Shown here piece after piece: positions 8,955 to 16,604 of a stretch of DNA of 36,979 nucleotides. The notes under the pieces are model-generated. The model saw only the letters and a list, made by a program, of their open reading frames with translations, was not told the origin of the DNA and searched no databases. Every line of letters starts with the position of its first letter. The stretch's first letter is position 1. This DNA comes from an uncultured Collinsella sp. (GTDB taxonomy: Bacteria; Actinomycetota; Coriobacteriia; Coriobacteriales; Coriobacteriaceae): positions 1-36,979 of the forward strand of contig CAMQHT010000024.1 in the NCBI GenBank assembly GCA_947001705.1. The letters are read 5' to 3'. Both the position numbers and the translations under genes were made by a program.

Positions 8955-8992
8955 AATATACTACGAAGATTAGTTAACGTACAGTTGTACAG
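8955..8992 (-). promoter_or_regulatory. Probable promoter and operator of the YhgE pair
   Basis: On the minus strand TATATT (8955-8960) is a good -10 candidate. CTGTAC occurs twice, two bases apart (8979-8992); GTACA-N2-TGTAC is also a palindrome overlapping the expected -35 region. TetR-like repressors bind sites of this kind and often accompany yhgE genes, but no such regulator is in the window. The rest of 8863-9137 has no gene. Confidence 0.35.
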
Positions 8993-9056
8993 TATCTCAA
9001 ATTTCAGCAGGTCGCAAAACCACAACCCGCACAAATTAACAATCCGAATAGTCATC

Positions 9057-9096
9057 GGGGGCGTTCTTAAACGACCAGTCAAACAAGAACGTCCCC
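9057..9096. repeat. Inverted repeat in the htpG-yhgE gap
   Basis: GGGGGCGTTCTT (9057-9068) pairs with AAGAACGTCCCC (9085-9096) around a 16-base loop, with one G-T pair. It has no T-run and lies between the htpG 3' element and the yhgE promoter. Similar GGGAC/GTCCC fragments recur at 11546-11583, 12109-12120 and 28342-28497, suggesting a family of short intergenic repeats. Confidence 0.5.
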
Positions 9097-9137
9097 AACG
9101 ACCACTTTTTCTCCGTCCCCAAGGGATCATTATTGGA

Positions 9138-9351
9138 CCGTCGATGTTTTGGTAATGCCAGCGAGCGGTCACCAGAGCGAACAAATTGGCATGAAAAGAG
9201 GACGGCATAGACCTTCTGGTCATGCCGTCCTCTTTGAATGACAAGTTGTCGCTCTGGTGCCCGCGCAGCGTCGGCTGGTCCGCCGTTCGTTAGAACGGCG
9301 GAACGAAGGGCAGCGTCGAGTAGTTACGCGGTTCGTAGAACCGCGTAACTA
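9138..9351 (-). ncRNA. Structured 3'-UTR element, copy B, including the htpG terminator
   Basis: This has the same block order as copy A. The palindrome with arms GTTACGCGGTT (9321-9351) starts six bases past the htpG stop, then CTCGACGCTGC. Next comes an inserted extra hairpin (CCGCCGTTC/GAACGGCGG, 9280-9301) and a second GACGCTGC. The outer helix is CACCAGAGCGA (9170-9180) with 9249-9259, and the bulged A sits in the same place as in copy A. The central stem is a perfect 14 bp (9195-9208 with 9222-9235) capped by the invariant GACCAGAAGGTC. On the minus strand the central stem is followed by TTTTC, so it can also act as the htpG terminator. The element ends in AACATCGACGG. Confidence 0.7.
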
Positions 9352-9356
9352 CCCAA

Positions 9357-11381
9357 TTACATAAGCTCGCAGACAGCTGCTGCGAAGGCAACGGGGTCCT
9401 CGGGGAGGATGCCCTCGACCAGCAGGGCCTGATCGTAGAGCAAGCCGGAGTACTGCTTGATCTTATCGGCGTCGCCTGCCTTCTGGGCAGCGACAAGCTT
9501 GTCAAAGACCGGGTGCTTGGCGTTGAGCTCGAGCACGCGCTGGCTCTTGGGCATGCCGTCGGGCGCGCCCTCGGGCCCCTTCTGGAGCACCTTCTCCATC
9601 TCGAGCGAAAGCGGACCCTCGGTGGTGATGCAAGCGGGGGCATCGGTCAGGCGCGCGGAGACGGCAACTTTCTCGACCTTGTCACCGAGCGCCTCCTTCA
9701 TAGCGCTAAAGAGGTCCTCGTTTTCCTTGGTGGCGTCCTCGGCCTCCTTCTTCTCGTCCTCGGTCGCCAGATCAAGATCGCCAGTCGCAACGTTCTTGAG
9801 CTCCAGGTGACGATCCTCGACCTCGGGCTCGGCACCGTCGGCAACGGCCTTTTCGGCAGCCTCGCGGGCGGCGTCGTCCTCGTAGATCTTGGGCATATCG
9901 GCGGCCACGTACTCACGCATAGCCTGGAACGTGAACTCATCCACATCCTGCGTCAGCAACAGCACGTCATAGCCGCGCTCGAGCACGCCCTTTACCACGG
10001 GCATCTTGGCCAAGCGCTCACGCGAGTCGCCGGCGGCGTAGTAGATGGCCTTCTGATCCTCGGGCATGCCCTTGGCATACTCGGCCAGGGTGATCGTCTT
10101 CTGCTCCTTGGCAGACCAGAACAGCAGCAGGTCGGCGAGCTCGTCGGCCTTCATGCCGTAGCTCGAGTAGATGCCGTACTTCAGACCGCGACCAAAGTTC
10201 TCAAAGAACTTCTCGTATGCCTCGCGGTCGTTGTCGCGCATGTCCTCAAGATCGGCAGTGATCTTCTTCTCGACACGCTTGGCAATGGCCTTGAGCTGAC
10301 GGTTCTGTTGCAGCGTCTCACGCGAGATGTTGAGCGTCACGTCGGCAGAGTCCACGACACCGCGCACAAAGTTGTAGTAGTCGGGCAGCAGGTCGTCGCA
10401 CTTCTCCATAATCAGAACGTTGGAGCTGTAGAGCGCCAGGCCCTTCTCGTAGTCCTTGCTGTACAGATCGAACGGGGCGCGACCCGGCACAAACAGCAGC
10501 GCATCGTACTCAAGCGTACCCTCGGCATGGAAGCTGATAGTGCGCGCGGGATCGTCAAAGTCGTGGAACGTGGACTTGTAGAACTCGTTGTAATCCTTCT
10601 GCTCAACGTCGGAGCTGCGCTTTTTCCAGATCGGCGTCATGGAGTTGATGGTCTCGAGCTCCTGGTAGTCCTCGTACTCGGGCTTGTAGTCGTCGCCGGC
10701 GTCCTCGGGCTTGGGTTTCTGGCGGCTCTTGCTCACCATCATCTGAATCGGGTAGCGCACATAGTTGCTGTACTGCTGAATCAGGCTCTTGAGGCCCCAC
10801 TCGGTCAGGAAGCGATCGTAGGTCTCGGCCTCGCCGTCGGCGTCGAGCTTCTCGTTCTCGCGCAGCGTCAGGATGACATCGGTGCCGTGCTCGGCGCGCT
10901 CGCCGTCTTCGATGGTGTAACCCTCAAGACCATCAGACTCCCACACGTGAGCGGTGTCCTCGCCATAGGCGCGGCTGACAACCTTTACGTGGCTGGCAAC
11001 CATAAAGGCAGAGTAGAAGCCCACGCCAAACTGGCCGATGATGTCGACATCGGAGCCCTGTTGCTCGGCGTTCTCGGTCTTAAACTCCTCGGAGCCGGAA
11101 TGGGCGATGGTGCCCAGATTGCGCTCGAGCTCCTCGGCGGTCATGCCAATGCCGTTATCCGAGATGGTAATGGTGCGGGCGTCTTTATCAAAAGAGACGC
11201 GAATAGCCAGGTCGCCCTGGTCGAGCTTGACACTCGGATCCTGCAGGCTCTTAAAGTTGAGCTTGTCGACGGCATCGCTCGCGTTGGAGATAAGCTCGCG
11301 CAGGAAGATTTCCTTATTGGTGTAGATGGAGTTGATCATGAGGTCGAGCAGTTTTTTGCTCTCGGTCTTAAATTGACGCAT
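9357..11381 (-). CDS. htpG: Molecular chaperone HtpG (Hsp90)
   Basis: This 674-residue cytoplasmic Hsp90 is an ATP-dependent chaperone that refolds and holds client proteins. The N-terminal GHKL ATPase domain shows ELISNASDAVDKL, ISDNGIGM, GTIAHSGSEEF and IGQFGVGFYSAFMV (the last near residues 116-130). The middle domain has the catalytic-loop region NISRETLQQNRQLKAI, and the C-terminal dimerisation domain is present. The length is slightly longer than E. coli HtpG because of acidic linkers (residues ~225-240 and ~520-550). Start ATG 11381 has AAAGGA six bases upstream. It is monocistronic, with a terminator-like hairpin in its leader and the structured element after it. No CIRCE or HAIR heat-shock operator was found. 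Confidence 0.97.
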   Translation of the reverse strand: MRQFKTESKKLLDLMINSIYTNKEIFLRELISNASDAVDKLNFKSLQDPSVKLDQGDLAIRVSFDKDARTITISDNGIGMTAEELERNLGTIAHSGSEEFKTENAEQQGSDVDIIGQFGVGFYSAFMVASHVKVVSRAYGEDTAHVWESDGLEGYTIEDGERAEHGTDVILTLRENEKLDADGEAETYDRFLTEWGLKSLIQQYSNYVRYPIQMMVSKSRQKPKPEDAGDDYKPEYEDYQELETINSMTPIWKKRSSDVEQKDYNEFYKSTFHDFDDPARTISFHAEGTLEYDALLFVPGRAPFDLYSKDYEKGLALYSSNVLIMEKCDDLLPDYYNFVRGVVDSADVTLNISRETLQQNRQLKAIAKRVEKKITADLEDMRDNDREAYEKFFENFGRGLKYGIYSSYGMKADELADLLLFWSAKEQKTITLAEYAKGMPEDQKAIYYAAGDSRERLAKMPVVKGVLERGYDVLLLTQDVDEFTFQAMREYVAADMPKIYEDDAAREAAEKAVADGAEPEVEDRHLELKNVATGDLDLATEDEKKEAEDATKENEDLFSAMKEALGDKVEKVAVSARLTDAPACITTEGPLSLEMEKVLQKGPEGAPDGMPKSQRVLELNAKHPVFDKLVAAQKAGDADKIKQYSGLLYDQALLVEGILPEDPVAFAAAVCELM

Positions 11382-11411
11382 GTGCAGTCCTTTCGCGCTA
11401 CCCCCGTCCGC

Positions 11412-11436
11412 AAAAACGGCCCGGTTGCCCGAGCCG
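11412..11436 (-). terminator. Terminator-like hairpin in the htpG leader
   Basis: On the minus strand CGGCTCGG, a GCAA tetraloop and CCGGGCCG make an 8-bp stem followed at once by TTTTT. It lies 31 bases before the htpG start codon and downstream of the only promoter-like sequence. It may end the upstream acetyltransferase transcript, or act as an attenuator or thermosensor for htpG. Confidence 0.7.
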
Positions 11437-11465
11437 CATTGCAGACCTGCTATGTTCAGACTTAG

Positions 11466-11519
11466 ATTTTATAACCCATTAGCGCGCATATATACATACG
11501 GAATCGAAAAACTGTATGT
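11466..11519 (-). promoter_or_regulatory. Candidate htpG promoter with inverted repeat
   Basis: TTATAAAAT on the minus strand (11466-11474) resembles a -10 element. About 20 bases further upstream, ACATAC and GTATGT (11494-11519 region, 14-base spacer) form an inverted repeat that could bind a regulator. The -35 match is weak. The remaining gap up to 11583 contains GGACACTCC/GGGACGTTCC repeat fragments. Confidence 0.4.
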
Positions 11520-11583
11520 CCAAACGCTCTGATGCGCCAATCGCCAAGGAGTGTCCCCGACTGCCGGCAGGAAAGGAACGTCC

Positions 11584-12084
11584 CTATCTGCCATCTACGC
11601 GCTTGGCCATCCAAACATGGGGCTGGCCCTCGTCTTCGTAGTCCACCGGGGCAATCTGCGTGTAACCCGCCTTGGCATAGAGTGGTAGCACGTATTCCTG
11701 CGCGTGCAGCTTAATGAGCTTGGCGCCGGCATCACGCGCGCACGTATCACTGGCCTCGACAATCTTGCTCGCCAAACCGCGACGGCGCATGCTCGGCAGC
11801 ACGGCCACGCGCCCCATAATGTAGGTCTCCCCCGCCGCGACGCCTTCGTCCAAGTCGCACGCCGGCGACATCGGAGCCTCTGCGTCAGCTGCGCGCTCAA
11901 GCTCTTCGGGAAACACGCGCGAGCAACCGGCAAGCTCGCCGTCTACATAGAGCGTCACATGAATGCAGTTCGGATCCTCGTCGATAGCGTCAAACTCGTT
12001 CTCGTAGCCCTGCTCGTCCATAAAAACGACGCGGCGCACCAACGCCGCGCCATCAAAGCATCCCGTCTTAAGTTGGATATCCAT
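11584..12084 (-). CDS. GNAT-family N-acetyltransferase
   Basis: This 166-residue protein belongs to the GCN5-related acetyltransferase fold, which moves an acetyl group from acetyl-CoA to an amine. The fold centre is visible: strand YIMGRVAVLPSMRRRGLASKIV carries the RRRGLA acetyl-CoA pyrophosphate-binding loop. Near the C-terminus LHAQEYVLPLYAKAGYTQIA is the usual motif B. The N-terminal part (VFMDEQGYENEFDAIDED) matches the ElaA/YjcF-like subgroup. ATG 12084 is preferred over a TTG six codons earlier because GAAAGGG precedes it by five bases. It is 39 bases from the upstream phosphatase gene and may be the last gene of that operon. The substrate is unknown. Confidence 0.9.
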   Translation of the reverse strand: MDIQLKTGCFDGAALVRRVVFMDEQGYENEFDAIDEDPNCIHVTLYVDGELAGCSRVFPEELERAADAEAPMSPACDLDEGVAAGETYIMGRVAVLPSMRRRGLASKIVEASDTCARDAGAKLIKLHAQEYVLPLYAKAGYTQIAPVDYEDEGQPHVWMAKRVDGR

Positions 12085-12123
12085 GGCTGCCCTTTCATTC
12101 AATGCGAACGTTAGGGACAGATT

Positions 12124-12774
12124 TTAGCGAAAATGAGCTCCGCGCACGCTAAACTTCGCGCGAGCCTTCGCCAGGCAGTCGTAATGACCCACGTTATGGG
12201 CATCGCTCGCGATGAAGCTGTACAGGTTCTGATCGAACAGGCGCTGTGCCGGCTTTTTCTCGCGACCAAAGCGACCGCCGGCAATAAAGTCCGCCGAAGC
12301 CTGCAGCTTGCAGCCCATATCGACCAGGCGCTCCGCCACGCTTACATCCTTTTGAACCGCACGATAGCGCTCAGGATGAGCGATGATCACCTGGTAGCCA
12401 CGGCACTGCAAATCGTAAATCGTGTTCTCGTACTCTCTAAACGCATACGCATCGGCATGCGTCGAAAGCTCGAGCAGAAACTCGTTGGTCCCATCGAAAT
12501 GCAAGTGATCCGCGGCATCGATACCAAGCTCAACGAGCTTTCGATGATTGACCTCGAAGCCCATCTGGAGCGGAAAACCGTCAGCGTTATCGCGCAGCAG
12601 CTCAAAGGCATCCCACATCTTGTCGTAATCAAAATAGGGATCACGGCAGTGAGGAGTGCAAACGATTCTGGTTACACCGGCCCGCTTGGCAGCCTCGAGC
12701 ATCGCCAAGCTCTCTTCGAGAGCACCGGCGCCGTCGTCTACACCCGGCAAGATATGGCAATGAATGTCACGCAT
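12124..12774 (-). CDS. cpsB: PHP-type protein-tyrosine phosphatase (CpsB/YwqE family)
   Basis: This 216-residue Mn-dependent phosphatase of the PHP superfamily in Gram-positives removes phosphate from the tyrosine tail of the CpsD/YwqD kinase and so controls polysaccharide chain export. It begins with the metal-binding MRDIHCHILPGVDDGA (His5, His7, Asp13-14). TPHC, IIAHPERY and IASDAHNVGH supply the remaining ligands. The length is close to the family's ~240-255, with a shortened C-terminus. ATG 12774 has AAGG about eight bases upstream. It is the third gene of the wzz-cpsD-cpsB unit, 17 bases after cpsD. Confidence 0.93.
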   Translation of the reverse strand: MRDIHCHILPGVDDGAGALEESLAMLEAAKRAGVTRIVCTPHCRDPYFDYDKMWDAFELLRDNADGFPLQMGFEVNHRKLVELGIDAADHLHFDGTNEFLLELSTHADAYAFREYENTIYDLQCRGYQVIIAHPERYRAVQKDVSVAERLVDMGCKLQASADFIAGGRFGREKKPAQRLFDQNLYSFIASDAHNVGHYDCLAKARAKFSVRGAHFR

Positions 12775-12791
12775 AGGTCAGCCTTAATCAA

Positions 12792-13529
12792 CTAAACGTT
12801 TGCTCGGTTGGTGAAGATGCCCTTTTTGGAAGTGCCCTGATCGTCGGAGCCCTTCTTAACCTTCTTACCGTCCTTGGTGTAGTAAGAATAGTAGTACTCG
12901 CTGGTCTCGGTCTCACAGTAATTCATGACGGTACCGATGAGCTTGACCTTCTCGGACTTCTTAAGCTGGGCGATAGCGTTGAGCGCCTCTTCGCGCTTGG
13001 TAAAGTCCTCGCGCACCACGAACAGCGCGCCGTCGGTCAAGCTGGCAATCTCAGCAGCATCGATGAAGGTGCCGACCGGAGGAGCATCGAAGATGACGTA
13101 CTGGAACTTGGCGGACAGTGCCTTTACCAGCTTGGCAAAGCGATGGGAGACGATGATGTCGGCAGGATTGGGAATGTGCGGCTCGGCATCGAGGAAGTAG
13201 AAGTTCTTCTGACCCGTCTCGACAATTGCCTGGTCAATGGAGATCTGCTCGGAAAGGACCGCATAGAGTCCGCCGCGCGAACGAACGCCGAGCATATCGG
13301 AAAGGGACCTGCGGCGCATATCGGCCTCGACCAGGAGCACGGACTTGCCGCTCGTGGCGATTGCCTGAGCAAGGTTAATGGAAACCGTAGACTTGCCCTC
13401 GTTGGGAATCGAGGAGGTAACGGTGATGGTGCGAATGGGGTCATCCACGCTCGCAAAGCGGATGTTGGCCAGAAGGGTCTTGGCGGCATTCTGTACAACG
13501 AGCTTATCGGTGTTCTTTGCCTTAGCCAT
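12792..13529 (-). CDS. cpsD: BY-kinase (CpsD/YwqD-type tyrosine autokinase)
   Basis: This 245-residue cytoplasmic bacterial tyrosine kinase works with a membrane adaptor encoded separately, here the preceding Wzz-like gene. Walker A SSIPNEGKS (39-47), Walker A' VLLVEADMRR and Walker B YVIFDAPPVG are present, as is the activation-type region near residues 12-30. The C-terminus carries a tyrosine cluster (SEYYYSYYT), the autophosphorylation tail, followed by a Lys/Gly-rich end. In this family, cycles of phosphorylation and dephosphorylation by the neighbouring phosphatase set polysaccharide chain length. Only two bases separate it from wzz, showing a shared transcript. Confidence 0.94.
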   Translation of the reverse strand: MAKAKNTDKLVVQNAAKTLLANIRFASVDDPIRTITVTSSIPNEGKSTVSINLAQAIATSGKSVLLVEADMRRRSLSDMLGVRSRGGLYAVLSEQISIDQAIVETGQKNFYFLDAEPHIPNPADIIVSHRFAKLVKALSAKFQYVIFDAPPVGTFIDAAEIASLTDGALFVVREDFTKREEALNAIAQLKKSEKVKLIGTVMNYCETETSEYYYSYYTKDGKKVKKGSDDQGTSKKGIFTNRANV

Positions 13530-13531
13530 GC

Positions 13532-14188
13532 CTATTTACCACCTTTCATAGCCGGAATTCGGCCAACAACGGGAATACCCAGGAGCTCTTCTGCCTCTTC
13601 GGCACCGCGGATGCGGGTATTGAGCATGTCCGCCAAAACGACATAGGCAACTGCGATAAAGATACCGGCGAGGAACGCGACGGCAATATACAGCGTGCGC
13701 TTGGGGCCGCTGGGGGCTTCGGGGGTCTTAGCCTCGTCGATAACGTTGATGCTCTGGGCAGCGCCGACGTTCTGAGCGACCGTACTCACCGAGCTGGCAA
13801 TGGCCTTTGCGACCTCAGCCGTCTCCTTGGCATCGGTGCCGGTAACCGAAAGCGTAATGACACGCGTGGTGGTCTCGGAGGAAACAGACACCTTGTAGTC
13901 ATCCAAATCGGTGAGGCCCAGTTCTTTGGCGGCGCCGCTCTTAACGCTATCGCTATCCAGCAGCGTGGCGATATCGTTGGAAAGCATCTGGCTCGCCGAG
14001 AGATCGTTGTAGCTCATCTGACCGCTATCGTCGGTCTTGGCGAGAATGTACATGCTCGTCGTCGCGGTATAGGTGTTGTCCATCGCAACGAAGGACACGA
14101 TGCCCATGGCGATCGCGCAGACCACCGGAAGGGTGATGACCAGCTTGAGGTGCTTCTTCAGCAGCTGGAACAGTTCGAGAAGGGTCAT
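13532..14188 (-). CDS. Wzz/CapA-type chain-length adaptor
   Basis: This 218-residue membrane protein has helices at ~18-36 and ~168-188 and an extracellular domain between them. That is the Wzz-domain plan of the Gram-positive adaptors (CapA/YwqC) that activate the cytoplasmic BY-kinase. The proline-rich TPEAPSGPKR before the second helix is the family signature. The cytoplasmic tail RIRGAEEAEELLGIPVVGRIP is the kinase-docking segment seen in homologues. Start ATG 14188 has GAAAGG about nine bases upstream. It is the first gene of the unit. A possible -10 (TATAGA, near 14267-14272) lies in the 195-base leader. No flippase, polymerase or glycosyltransferase gene is in the window. Confidence 0.92.
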   Translation of the reverse strand: MTLLELFQLLKKHLKLVITLPVVCAIAMGIVSFVAMDNTYTATTSMYILAKTDDSGQMSYNDLSASQMLSNDIATLLDSDSVKSGAAKELGLTDLDDYKVSVSSETTTRVITLSVTGTDAKETAEVAKAIASSVSTVAQNVGAAQSINVIDEAKTPEAPSGPKRTLYIAVAFLAGIFIAVAYVVLADMLNTRIRGAEEAEELLGIPVVGRIPAMKGGK

Positions 14189-14329
14189 GCAGCTTGCCTT
14201 TCATTTCCCCAGTTCGGATTGACAAAACTGTCCGTATGTTATCGCATCTTTTTACCGAGACCAAACTCTATACATAAGAAACAGGCTCTCCTGTAAAAAT
14301 GTCGGAAGCAATCGTAAAATTGCACAACA

Positions 14330-14358
14330 ACGCCGCACCCGAAAGTCAAATGCGGCGT
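14330..14358 (-). terminator. Hairpin downstream of phoR
   Basis: ACGCCGCA (14330-14337) and TGCGGCGT (14351-14358) form a perfect 8-bp stem. On the minus strand it is followed by TTGTTGTG, only moderately T-rich. It lies 26 bases past the phoR stop and probably ends that transcript. Confidence 0.6.
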
Positions 14359-14383
14359 CTACATCAATATCTGTGTTGTATCG

Positions 14384-15808
14384 CTATGCGAATGGCTCGT
14401 CCTGCTGTATGGGAAACGTCACCGTAATGGTGGTTCCCACGCCCAACTCGCTCGACAGATCGAGCGTGGCGTGATGATACAGGGCCGCATGCTTGACAAT
14501 GGCAAGCCCCAGGCCGGTTCCGCCGCGTGCCTTGGACCTACTCTTGTCCACGCGATAGAACCGCTCAAATACCTTGCCCTGTTCTTCAGGCGCGATACCG
14601 ATTCCCGTGTCGGCGACAGCGAGGAACGGATGGCCTTCGTCGTTGGTGCCGCACTGCAGCGTAACCGTACCGCCGGGCCGATTGTAGCGGATGGCGTTGC
14701 TTGCCAGATTATAGATGAGCTCGTCGACCAAGCGCGACACGCCTTCGATGACCACAGGCTTGGTCTCATGACTTATCGTCACATTCGCCTGACGGGCAAC
14801 CTGTTCAAGACGCTGCTCAACCGCGTAGATCGCACGCGAGAGCTCAATAGGCTCCGTGGACCCAATGGGCACCGCCTCGCCCTCAGTTGCACGTTCGGCC
14901 TCGTCCAAGTTAGACAGCGTAAGGATGTCGTTGACAAGCGCTGCCAAGCGGCCCGCCTCACGATAGATGCGACCGCCAAAGTTGCGCAGGTCGTCCTCGC
15001 CCTCGACCATGCCATTTGCGATGAGCTCGGCATAGCCCGAAATCGCTGTAAGCGGCGTCTTGAGCTCATGGGTGATATTCGCCGTGAACTCGCGGCGCAT
15101 ACGGTCGTTGTCCGCTAGCACCGCCATTTGGCGCTTGAGTTCCTGGCGCTGCGACTCGATGCGCTCAAGCATGGGAACCATCTCGGCATAGGCGTGCTCA
15201 TAGCTACGGCGTGGGTGATCCAAATCCACCTCTTGTAACGGCGCGATGATGGCACGGGACTCACGGCGCGCCATAAAAAACGAGAGTACTGCACCCGCTG
15301 CTGCGATAAGCAGCATCGGCGCCAGCATCGACAGCAAAATCGCCGCAACGCCAGGCTGGGCCTGCGCCAAGCGAACGACCTGGCCGTTATCAAGGGTGAC
15401 GGCGCGATACAGCATAATCTCGTCGAGTGTAGAGCTTGCGCGCTCCGCGGAACCCGAACCACTCTCAAAGGCCTCGATGACCTCGGGGCGATCGCCATGG
15501 TTGGGCAGTGTGGAAGGCGACGCCTCGTTGTCGTAGGCAACAGATCCGTCCTTATTGATCAGCGTGATACGAAGATCCTCGCGATCGAGGCTTCGCAAGA
15601 ACGGGATGGGCTCCTGCTGCTCGTCGAGGGCGGCAGCAATGAGCTCAGTTTCCTGCGCCAGATTGGCACTCGTGGCATCCGCCAAAGTGTTTTGCACAAA
15701 GAACGCACCCAGCACCGTAAACGCCACGATAACCGCCATGGCGCAGACAAAGATCGTCACAAAAACGCGGTGCGACAGCGTATGTTTTCCCTGGGGGGCG
15801 AAGACCAC
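14384..15808 (-). CDS. phoR: PhoR-type phosphate-sensor histidine kinase
   Basis: This 474-residue membrane kinase has helices at ~16-38 and ~157-177 around a ~115-residue extracytoplasmic sensor. Next come a linker, the dimerisation box TANITHELKTPLTAISGYAE (His247 phospho-acceptor) and the ATPase motifs NLASNAIRYN (N box), VADTGIGIAPEEQ (G1), FERFYRVDKSRS (F) and GGTGLGLAIVKH (G2). The PhoR assignment comes from the partner gene and the nearby pstB. The start is GTG at 15808, three bases after the phoB stop, with GGGGGAG as RBS inside the end of phoB, so translation is probably coupled. The family phosphorylates PhoB when phosphate is scarce. Confidence 0.93.
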   Translation of the reverse strand: MVFAPQGKHTLSHRVFVTIFVCAMAVIVAFTVLGAFFVQNTLADATSANLAQETELIAAALDEQQEPIPFLRSLDREDLRITLINKDGSVAYDNEASPSTLPNHGDRPEVIEAFESGSGSAERASSTLDEIMLYRAVTLDNGQVVRLAQAQPGVAAILLSMLAPMLLIAAAGAVLSFFMARRESRAIIAPLQEVDLDHPRRSYEHAYAEMVPMLERIESQRQELKRQMAVLADNDRMRREFTANITHELKTPLTAISGYAELIANGMVEGEDDLRNFGGRIYREAGRLAALVNDILTLSNLDEAERATEGEAVPIGSTEPIELSRAIYAVEQRLEQVARQANVTISHETKPVVIEGVSRLVDELIYNLASNAIRYNRPGGTVTLQCGTNDEGHPFLAVADTGIGIAPEEQGKVFERFYRVDKSRSKARGGTGLGLAIVKHAALYHHATLDLSSELGVGTTITVTFPIQQDEPFA

Positions 15809-15811
15809 GGG

Positions 15812-16540
15812 TTACTCCCCCGATGCGGTGGACGCGGTGTCGTCACCTTCGGCACCATCACCGGCAGAAGGCTCGGCCAGGCGATAACCCACGCCGCGCA
15901 CGGTCTCGATGGCGCTGGCATGCTCGCCCAGTTTTTGGCGAAGCGTCTGCACGTGCACGTCAACGGTGCGCGAACCGCCGTCGAAGTCCCAGCCCCACAC
16001 GCTCTGCAGCAACGACTCGCGGGTAAAGACCACGCCGGGCTTGCGCATGAGGTACTCGAGCAGGTCGAACTCGCGCAGGGTGAGCTTAAGCGGCTCGCCG
16101 GCAACGGTCACCTCGCGATGGCTGGGCGAGAGCACGATGTCCCCCACGCTGAGCACATCGCTCGCCTGCTTGACCATGCCGCCGCGACGCAGCAGTGCGC
16201 GGCAGCGGCTCGCAAGCTCCATGAGCGAAAACGGCTTAGTCAGGTAATCGTCGGCACCGCCATCGAGCGCCATCACCTTGTCGAGCTCGGTGTCCTTGGC
16301 GGTAAGCATCATGATGGGCACCGTCGCCGTCAGGCGATCGGCACGCAGGCGACGCATAATTGCCAGGCCATCGGTATCGGGCAGCATGATGTCGAGCAGG
16401 ACAGCATCGGGCACCCGTCGCGCCACAGCAGCCTTAAACTCGCCATCGCACGAAAAGCCCTCGGCCTCGATCCCCTGCTTGCGCAGCGCATAGACCGTCA
16501 AATCCCTGATGTTGTCATCGTCCTCGACGTAATAGATCAT
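15812..16540 (-). CDS. phoB: PhoB-type response regulator
   Basis: This is a 242-residue OmpR/PhoB-family regulator. The receiver domain has the acidic pocket EDDD (6-9), phospho-acceptor Asp50 in LLDIMLPD, and the switch/Lys motifs MLTAKD and TKPFS. The winged-helix domain has LTLREFDLLEYLMRKPG, SVWGWDF and SRTVDVHVQTLRQKL. The C-terminus adds an acidic ~18-residue tail. I prefer ATG 16540 (MIYYVEDD) over ATG 16564 because AAAGGGG lies six bases before it and the receiver starts there. It lies 64 bases downstream of pstB and just before phoR, forming a pstB-phoB-phoR unit. Confidence 0.93.
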   Translation of the reverse strand: MIYYVEDDDNIRDLTVYALRKQGIEAEGFSCDGEFKAAVARRVPDAVLLDIMLPDTDGLAIMRRLRADRLTATVPIMMLTAKDTELDKVMALDGGADDYLTKPFSLMELASRCRALLRRGGMVKQASDVLSVGDIVLSPSHREVTVAGEPLKLTLREFDLLEYLMRKPGVVFTRESLLQSVWGWDFDGGSRTVDVHVQTLRQKLGEHASAIETVRGVGYRLAEPSAGDGAEGDDTASTASGE

Positions 16541-16604
16541 GTTGAACCCCTTTGCGGCCGGCATGACCGCATCTTAACCCTAAAGGCACCTGTAAAAGAC
16601 AGCG

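Noticed and set aside
9513..11465. 650-codon plus-strand open frame
   Set aside because: Fully antisense to htpG, which has all Hsp90 motifs. The frame is open because of codon bias in GC-rich DNA, and the translation shows no domain.
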